A stretch of DNA of 25,687 bases from contig NWUY0300037640.1 in NCBI GenBank assembly GCA_004151065.3, positions 1 through 25,687 of the forward strand. The letters are read 5' to 3'. Positions 19,801 to 25,687 of this stretch are shown piece by piece (within the stretch, counting starts at the first letter, position 1; each line of letters opens with the position of its first letter). The notes under the pieces are model-generated. The model did no database searches. It was not told where the DNA came from and saw only the letters and a list, made by a program, of their open reading frames with translations. Position numbers and translations under genes: made by a program. This DNA comes from Larix sibirica. Taxonomy: Eukaryota > Streptophyta > Pinopsida > Pinales > Pinaceae.

Positions 19801-20068
19801 TGGATTAAAGATGTTTGGAGAGGGCATTCACTAGGGGATACGGTTTGAGGAATCGATGTAAGAACTCAAATCTTAAAAAATTCAAGGATTTTTTTATTAT
19901 CATTATTTCATGGGGTATTTAGCTTGCTAGGAATACCAATTTATTTGATGATAATCTTATTCCAATGATATAATGAGCTTTACAAGGTCTAATTATCCTC
20001 AACAATTTAAACAAACAAAAAATGGGATCCTTCAAGAAAAATTGATGTGGAAGATGTGGACAAATTAA

Positions 20069-20515
20069 GATTTTGATGGTGCTTCTCAAGGAGACCCATA
20101 GGTCAGTGGGGTTGGTGGTGTCTTATTCTTGAGGGATGTAAATATATTAAAGTTCAAATATAGACTAGGAAGAGACTCAAATAATTTTGCAGAGCTAATG
20201 GCCCTGAGTTACTTACTTTTCATACTTGTGGTCATAAAAGGTGTCCATAAAATTGAAATATTTAGTGACTCTTCTGGTGATACACTCGATGTGGGGGTTA
20301 TATTCTTTATCAAATTTCTTGCTAAGGCCTTTCTTCAAGGATATCCAAATTATCACCGTTTCTAGTTTTAATCATATATACTTTCATCATGTTAACATGA
20401 AATAGGTGGATTGGAAAATGGATTGTCCAAGTTTGGATTGTTGTTGGTTGCTTGTTACTGGCATATTTGGGAGAATGAGGATGGAAAACCCTCTAAATTT
20501 GATCTTCCATCTTTT
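20069..20515 (+). pseudogene. LINE ORF2 RNase H domain and C-terminus, decayed
   Basis: The frame reads DFDGASQGDP, a stop, then SGVGGVLF, NNFAELMAL and IEIFSDSSGD. This is the RVT_3-type RNase H seen at the end of plant L1-type ORF2, which degrades RNA in the RNA-DNA hybrid. The acidic residues at 20075 (Asp), 20192 (Glu) and 20267 (Asp) are kept. After a frameshift near 20400 the frame at 20411-20611 gives GLSKFGLLLVACYWHIWENEDG, which fits the usual ORF2 end. Stops at 20066 and 20096 break the domain. Confidence 0.82.
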
Positions 20516-20880
20516 CTTCCGACTGTTGTATGGTGGCATATGATATTTTTCTTAATGGGGCTTTTTAGGACAATATTTAGCCCTTATTTGAGGATATATG
20601 TTGATATATGATTTGTTGAGGGTGCTCATTAGAGAGTGATTGTTTTTTGGGACTATAATATATGGTATATCAAAGTGTTATGTAGTTTTTTTGGACTGAA
20701 TTTTGAGGTAATTTTTGAGTGAATGCCTTTGCAAGGATTTTGTGCTCAAGAGCTTTTAGTGTTGGAAAGGGTTATATATAGTAGGAGTTCTTAGTTCTTA
20801 GTTGCATGTGAGGTTTTTTTATTTTGAAAGAGGATGGGGGTGTAGTAATTAAAATTACTTTTTTTTCATGGAGAAAAAAC
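20516..20880 (+). other. LINE 3' untranslated region, end uncertain
   Basis: AT-rich, non-coding sequence follows ORF2, with T-runs at 20815 and 20860 and short A-runs at 20874-20880 and 20900. No clear terminal A-tail or flanking duplication was found, so the LINE end is approximate. Confidence 0.45.
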
Positions 20881-21238
20881 TCATGGATGTATATTATCTA
20901 AAAAGTAACATGCAAGCATTTAATAGGTTTTTTCCATTCCTTTTCTATTCTTCACTTAAAATTAAGTCTCACTTCATATTGAATGATATAGGTACCTTTG
21001 TATAGATATACGCCTCACAATATATGACTATATGTATTTTTAGATTGAGAGTATGTTAATTAGTGGATAAAGTCATCATTTAAAAAAAAAAAAATTAGGT
21101 TAAATTAGGAATTTTGTATAAGTTAGTTCCATATGATTCATTGGTACTTTAACTTTGAAACTTTTCCTTTAGAAGTTTTTCCCACTTATTAATTCACTTT
21201 ATATTCTAATATATATGTGTTAATACAACTAAGTTAAT
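20881..21238. other. AT-rich spacer, no gene seen
   Basis: Very AT-rich sequence with an A12 run near 21083-21094 and no coding frame. Confidence 0.45.
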
Positions 21239-21545
21239 AAGTTAATAAATTTATTATGCGATTGTTTTGGGTCCTCTAATGGGCTTGAAGATGTCATTTC
21301 TATATTTTCTGATCTGGTTTCTCATATCGTTGCTAGTTAGCATCAATTTTTGTTTGGAGGTGTTTTTGTTTTATTGGGAGAATATGTGATCCTCATTTTC
21401 ACATCTTTAGTTGGTCATTTCTGTTTTTTTAGTGATAGAGTCAGAGATGGATGGTATCTTGTGAAGGAAAGGATTCTGTAATGATTTTTGTACTGTTATT
21501 TTTATATTTTCAAATGAAATTTAAGTAAAAAAAGTTAATAATTTT
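21239..21545 (+). mobile_element. 5'-truncated retroposon (probable LINE 3' end) with target-site duplication
   Basis: AAGTTAATAAATTT at 21239-21252 and AAGTTAATAATTTT at 21532-21545 are near-identical direct repeats (13 of 14) bounding about 280 bases. The insert ends TTTTTGTACTGTTATTTTTA, then TCAAATGAAATTTAAGTAAAAAA, a tail like those of plant LINE 3' ends. This is the expected result of target-primed reverse transcription with 5' truncation. No coding domain is left; a short run GRDGWYLVKERI may be the last codons or chance. It is separate from the larger LINE upstream. Confidence 0.65.
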
Positions 21546-22245
21546 AATTTTTTTAGTAAATTCATTTTTTTAAAGACAAGATGTTACCTTAATTCACTCA
21601 TTTTTAAAACATTTTTGATGAGATGAAAATTAAGTTTTATATCAAATTTTTCATCACTTAAATGAAATTATAACTTTTAATAATATTCCTATCAAATTTA
21701 AAAATAAAAATAATATAAAATAAATTATTAATTTATTCTTTAATAAAAACAAGATGCAACATCCCTCTTTAAACTTTTTATTTATTTATACAATTTATTC
21801 ATATCATCATCCAAATCTAAACACTAATCTAAGAAAAAACATATCAAAATTAAATCTAATTTTTAGTATTTTGCAAAGTCTTTAAAACAGATATAGTAGT
21901 TTTTAATATCCCAAGTTAATTTATTCAAAAACAGTGTACATGGAGAGGAGTGATCCATTCATTTATTAAATTCAAACTTTTTCCAACGCTATGATTAATG
22001 AGATAAGCTTGCAGATTAGATTTTGAAGTCATGATGATTGTTTAAAAAATTATGAGAATAAAGCATTTTAAAAGCAATTAAATTTAGTTAAACCTTGTTT
22101 GAAAAGTTTGAGATAAAAAATATGCAAAGGAAGAGTTGCACAAAAAGTAGATGCAGCCTTTAAGTACAGAATTTGGAAACACAAAGTGTATATAAAAATA
22201 TGTTCCTTGAAAGTTACAAAAGGTGATCCAAAAGCTACTTCCAAA
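21546..22245. other. AT-rich spacer, no gene seen
   Basis: Strongly AT-rich sequence without coding frames or recognisable element ends. Confidence 0.45.
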
Positions 22246-22384
22246 ATTCTCAAAGCTTTGTAACAGAGAAAGGGAGGGCAGCAGGCATGCAGGCTACCTT
22301 TAGAAAAGGAAAAGCTAGGTCGGCAGCCAGCCAGCCTATAGGAATTATAGGAGAATGTGTACATGTGATGTAAGCTTTGAGAAT
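22246..22384. repeat. 13-bp perfect inverted repeat
   Basis: ATTCTCAAAGCTT (22246-22258) and AAGCTTTGAGAAT (22372-22384) are exact reverse complements, 113 bases apart. Pairing does not extend beyond 13 bases on either side and no flanking duplication is visible, so neither a transposon end nor a microRNA precursor is well supported. Confidence 0.5.
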
Positions 22385-22389
22385 GGCAT

Positions 22390-23237
22390 TGACCACACTT
22401 GTATTTACTTAAACATGACTGGCTCTGCCAAGAATCCTCTTCCTTTTGCTTTTGCAGGGAAGAAGAGAAGAAGAAGGAGAACAGTTATAGCAAAATAGCT
22501 GATGTAATGGCCATGGCAATGGCATGTGTTATGGTCAAACATTCATGCTTGCTGCACCAAATCTCCTTTCACGCGTGGCTGCAGCACTTCTTCTCTCTCT
22601 TAAAATATATATATTCTCCATTTGTTCGTATACAGGCGGCCGGTTCCCTGTAAGTGCTGGTCGGCCAGGGTCTTTTAACGGATGGCATGGAGGTTTGACC
22701 AAGTACAGTCAAATTTTATTCTCTACAACCAGAGGCTTTTGATTGACACATGTTACAACTAATGCAGGTGAAAGGTTGTTTGGTTTTTACTGTCAGTTTA
22801 TATATTTCTGTCCACACCAGAGCAGACCACTCGCACAGCACTCATAAACGCCTCACTCCGCACATGTCTCTGACCCCTTTCTTCACGCCTTTCTATCACC
22901 TTCCGTTATATCTATCTCTTCCCACTTTTTCTCATTTTCTTGTACCACCCAGAGGCGTTTCGATTCCATGCCTCACCTGCACCTGCTTCATAACGTCTCT
23001 TCCCTCGCTCCTTTCCATCTTGCTGTTTACACTCGGCTGACCTGGCAATTCAAATTACAAATTGCAGTGGCCACTCAGCACTGGCTGCCTCTTTCTCTCC
23101 CTGCCAACCAACGCCATGCAGAGAGCAGACAAGAGTAGAATGTTGTTTTGTTAACTATTCACTTAGATTGGATCTGATGTCACTGCCACGTCAGTTAGTC
23201 TGAGTCGTCCTTTCTGCATGCATCACAATGTTGGCCA
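22390..23237. promoter_or_regulatory. GC-richer low-copy island, candidate promoter/leader region
   Basis: Base composition shifts from AT-rich to near balanced. The stretch has CACGCGTGG (22570), two TATA-like sites (AAAATATATATATTC near 22602 and TTTATATATTT at 22797-22807), and a CT-rich run (about 22868-23030) like a plant 5' leader. Further on are CCACGTCAG (23186), the RY-like TGCATGCAT (23216) and GGCCACGTAAG (23233). A short frame from ATG 22969 (57 codons, MPHLHLLHNVSSLAPF, ending TAG at about 23140) lies after the CT-rich run; no domain is recognisable. Splice-like signals (TTTTGCAG at about 22457, CCCTGTAAG at about 22649) also occur. Any gene served by this region is not visible. 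Confidence 0.3.
22797..22807 (+). promoter_or_regulatory. Possible TATA box
   Basis: TTTATATATTT is followed within about 70 bases by a CT-rich leader-like stretch. The position fits a plus-strand start near 22830-22840, but no supporting gene was found. Confidence 0.25.
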
Positions 23238-23665
23238 CGTAAGCTAACTAAGTTGGCATAGTTTGGGGAAGGAAAGGAAGTGAAGTGTTGGTTAACTTGG
23301 TAGTTGGTAAGTGATATTAATAATGGTTGGATTTTGACAAGCAAATGGTTGGGTTTTGGTAGTTGGTAAGTGATATTAGTAATGGTTGGATTTTCACAGC
23401 AAATGGTTGGGTTTTGACAACGTAAGCCAACTAAGTTGCAATGTTTTGGGGAAAGGGAAAGGAAGTGAAGTGTTGGTTAACTTGGTAGTTGGTAAGTGGT
23501 ACTAGTAATGATTGGATTTTGACAACTTAAGCCAAGTAAGTTGGCATAGTTTTGGGGAAAGGGAAAGGAAGTGATATGTTGGTTAACTTGGTAGTTGGTA
23601 AGTGGTATTAGTAATGGTTGGATTTTGACAAGCAAGTGGTTGGATTTTGAGAGGCAAAATGTTTA
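23238..23665. repeat. Tandem array of about 105-bp units with internal sub-repeats
   Basis: Units begin at 23238 (CGTAAGCTAACTAAGTTGGC), 23421 (CGTAAGCCAACTAAGTTGC) and 23526 (CTTAAGCCAAGTAAGTTGGC). Each continues through GGGGAA.G.AAAGGAAGTGA, TGTTGGTTAACTTGGTAGTTGG and TAATG.TTGGATTTTGACAA. The second unit is 105 bases. The first is 183 because it holds an extra 59-base inner duplication (TTGGTAGTTGGTAAGTGATA at 23297 and 23356). The array ends in shorter GGTTGGATTTTGA pieces. Copies are over 90 percent similar by eye. No coding frame is conserved. Confidence 0.9.
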
Positions 23666-24675
23666 TCATGAGCTTTTTTTCATCAAATACAGTTTTTTTA
23701 GGTTAACCATCAGATAAAACAAAGAAAATGTCAAAATGTTTAGCGATAATATTGTAACCGTCATTTTTGACAGGTGTATCGTTTTGCAAATTCCTACCTA
23801 ATAGTAGTGTATATTAGATGTATAATGTAAAGTATAGAATTATAGTGTCTTTTCTTACAAGTTTCTAGGTTTTGTATCTGATTGTAGTTGTGGTAAAGAA
23901 CATGGAGGCTCTATATTTTATGTATAATTGAGGACTTTGCTCTTCAAAGTATTGATATAAAGAGTGATTTTGTTTTGTATGATTTCTTTGTTTTTGATTT
24001 GGTGTCTCCAATCAAAACATTATGAAACGAAGTTGAAAGAATTCAAAAATATGTTTATCTGTAAAGAACTAGGAATTAGAACATAAACCCCTTACTCTAT
24101 GATATTAGCAAAATGAATACATGCTACCTTTAATAATAAAAGCATTCTCCCACTTTATGACATATGTCATCACAATAAAGAATACAGATAAGAACAAATT
24201 ACCATGACAAGCAAATAAATGTTCCATCTCAAAAAAGGATTGGCATCATGAAAGGGATTTAAAAAGGACGAATTTAAAAAAAGAAAGCTTGATGAACCAT
24301 TGAGCATTCTAGACTTGGCACAAAATACGTTGGTATAAGTGGGGAAATGAGACTTTATCAACCCAATGATTACTTATTCAAGAAAAAATGTCTAGGGCTT
24401 CAAAACATTTATTTTGTCAATTCAAGTTAAGTTGTCATCACCTTGCTTTGGAAAAGGAGGTAGAAAGAAGAATGTTTAAATGCTTCTAATATGCAAACAA
24501 GTGGAAATGAGGATGAAGTGGAAATGAGGATGAGATGGATATGATGATGTATTGTTCTGTGTATGATTAAATAATAGAGAGACCTTAGTGTGAAAATTTG
24601 AGTAGTTTGCATAACATTTTTGAGTTTGTCAACAAAATAACACTAGCTAAGTTTGATAAAGAAAATGTCGTCATA
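23666..24675. other. AT-rich sequence, no gene seen
   Basis: No recognisable coding frame or RNA. A 17-bp direct duplication (GTGGAAATGAGGATGAA) lies at 24501-24534, followed by GATGAGATGGATATGATGATG. Confidence 0.45.
24501..24534. repeat. 17-bp direct tandem duplication
   Basis: GTGGAAATGAGGATGAA at 24501-24517 is repeated at once at 24518-24534 with one difference. Confidence 0.8.
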
Positions 24676-25290
24676 TTAAGAATGTTTTAGAGCAGCATTA
24701 AAAAATGAGTGTATAACAAGTTGAGACATCTTTGAGATAAAGGTCATTAACTTTACAAACTTAAAAATTGACATTGTATTCGATGCTATATTCATAATGC
24801 ATTAGGATTGTGCAATGTTAACTTCTGTTATCTCTGATTTCATAAACCCAAAATTACTATTGTTGGATTTTAGGGAGAAATTGACAATGCCTTTTTCATT
24901 GCCCTTTCCATTATTAAAACAATGAAACAAGTACACAATGTTTAAACAAAGACAAGATAAGAATATTCAACCAATATTGTTTGGTCAAATTCTCAATAAA
25001 GACAAAGTCGAACTAATAAAAACAAACATGAATAGGTCAAAAAAGTTGAGACATCCTAAGATAAAATGGTCATTAACTTTACCAACTTAAAATTTGTACT
25101 TCATGATGCATTTTATTCTATACTATTCTGTGTTTGTTCAAAATATTCAAGAAGGGATACCCACAACCTTTCAAGATTAGTTGGAAGGGACATTACTAGT
25201 AACATTAAACCCGCATTATAATCAATTTAAATTGCAATTTTGAAGACAAAGTCAAATTAATAGAAATAAACATAAATAGGTCAAAATAGT
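24676..25290. repeat. Degenerate long-period direct repeat (about 244-325 bp)
   Basis: AGTTGAGACATC...GATAAA.GGTCATTAACTTTAC.AACTTAAAA occurs at about 24719 and 25044. GACAAAGTC(G/A)AA.TAATA.AAA.AAACAT.AATAGGTCAAAA occurs at 25001 and 25245. The pieces form a consistent order, so the region is a diverged tandem repeat with units of unequal length. It is non-coding and its family is not recognised. Confidence 0.65.
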
Positions 25291-25292
25291 TA

Positions 25293-25687
25293 ACTATTTT
25301 TTTTAAGTAAGCAAGTATTCTATTACATTGATAACTGAGAAATCACATAACTAGGCTTACACAACACTGCCATAACCTATTTGTCCATCATAAATACTAG
25401 CATTTCTGTCCAATTCTACTGTCTTTTAAGCTTCAAAACCACCCTGTTCCCGAAGGGACAAACATTGAGTTTTAACAGTTTTCGACTACATATAGAAACT
25501 AGATGAACTTCCTTCCTATCAACCTTAATACTTGATTGACTTTGGGACTCAAACATATAATACTAATCACAGAAAACACCAACAATCTTCCATATACCTC
25601 AAGGAACTTGTTTGTTGCTCAACAAGCTCAACACCCCTACTTGCACTGCAGTCACTGACAAGGATAATTTTAGGGGCGAAATTTATC
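25293..25687 (-). mobile_element. 3' end of a retroposed sequence (minus strand), truncated by window edge
   Basis: On the minus strand the sequence runs from the edge through a 40-codon open frame, a TGA at 25567-25569, and about 265 bases of untranslated sequence that end CAATGTAATAGAATACTTGC, TTAC and an A8 tract (25293-25301). This is the form of a LINE or processed-gene 3' end with a short A-tail. The body lies outside the window, so the type is unresolved. Confidence 0.4.
25567..25687 (-). CDS. Possible C-terminal coding fragment, unrecognised
   Basis: The minus-strand frame reads FAPKIILVSDCSASRGVELV and ends LRYMEDCWCFL before TGA. It is open for all 40 codons available but matches no family I know. 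It sits at the right distance from an A-tail to be the end of a retroposed transcript. Chance openness over so short a span is quite possible. Confidence 0.2.
   Translation of the reverse strand, partial: INFAPKIILVSDCSASRGVELVEQQTSSLRYMEDCWCFL

Larger units (their letters stand above)
12189..20880 (+). mobile_element. Decayed near-full-length L1-type LINE (non-LTR retrotransposon)
   Basis: The plus strand carries, in order, an ORF1 with DUF4283-like and CCHC regions, then ORF2 pieces for endonuclease, reverse transcriptase, the zf-RVT zinc-binding region and RNase H, then a 3' untranslated stretch with short A and T runs. This is the standard layout of plant L1-clade LINEs carrying an RNase H domain. 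After removing the nested 2.5-kb LTR element, about 6.2 kb remains, which fits a nearly full-length insertion. Every domain has stops or frameshifts. The start is set at the first plausible ORF1 ATG (12189) and the end where coding and tail similarity fade; both are approximate, and no target-site duplication was found. Confidence 0.82.

Noticed and set aside
22246-22384. MicroRNA precursor
   Set aside because: Pairing stops after 13 bases and no longer stem can be drawn.
22524-22742. Two overlapping open frames at 22399-22742
   Set aside because: Short, overlapping, no motif, and composition alone explains the open runs.
22750-23040. 96-codon frame rich in Pro, Ser, Thr and Leu
   Set aside because: It runs through the CT-rich leader-like stretch, whose composition produces such residues; no domain seen.

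Overview
This looks like nuclear DNA of a seed plant with a large, repeat-filled genome, most likely a gymnosperm such as a conifer. The reasons are the AT-rich, gene-poor sequence, heavily decayed plant-type Ty3/gypsy and LINE elements, tRNA-iMet primer-binding sites and one nested insertion. No intact protein-coding gene could be supported. All recognisable coding sequence is mobile-element or repeat-family protein carrying stops and frameshifts. The species assignment is inference.

Left part (1-5584): the 5' end of a minus-strand Ty3/gypsy LTR retrotransposon. Read on the minus strand it has a candidate 1.43-kb 5' LTR (5584 to 4154, TGTAACACCC...GACACTGCA), a primer-binding site (4150 to 4138), an unusually long leader of about 3 kb that holds a 43-bp triplet repeat, and a decayed gag (1159 to 1) that runs off the left edge. 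From 5585 to 9467 there is AT-rich sequence with small tandem duplications and an (AT)n tract.

Middle (9468-11243): one 592-codon reading frame with six in-frame stops and no frameshift. Its N-terminal domain resembles the plant-specific, transposon-associated W...GH...F...GE.WFK family, and its C-terminal half is charged and probably coiled-coil.

12189-20880: an almost full-length but dead L1-type LINE on the plus strand. ORF1 (DUF4283 region plus CCHC knuckle) and ORF2 (endonuclease, reverse transcriptase, zinc-binding region, RNase H) lie in the expected order. Its ORF1 is interrupted by a 2.5-kb gag-only LTR retrotransposon (13257-15752) with two LTRs, a PBS and a candidate polypurine tract. 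The ORF1 sequence just 3' of that insertion carries a 238-bp tandem duplication.

Right part (20880-25687): a short 5'-truncated retroposon with target-site duplications (21239-21545); a GC-richer, probably low-copy island with TATA, ACGT-core and RY-like motifs and a CT-rich stretch (about 22390-23237); a tandem array of about 105-bp units rich in GGTTGG/TTGGTA motifs (23238-23665); a degenerate long-period repeat (24676-25290); and the A-tailed 3' end of a minus-strand retroposed sequence at the right edge. The island and its adjoining array are the only part that looks like possible single-copy regulatory DNA. Nothing in the window shows a clearly novel functional system. The most interesting structures are the nested gag-only element, the stop-only decayed 592-codon frame, and the array beside the island.
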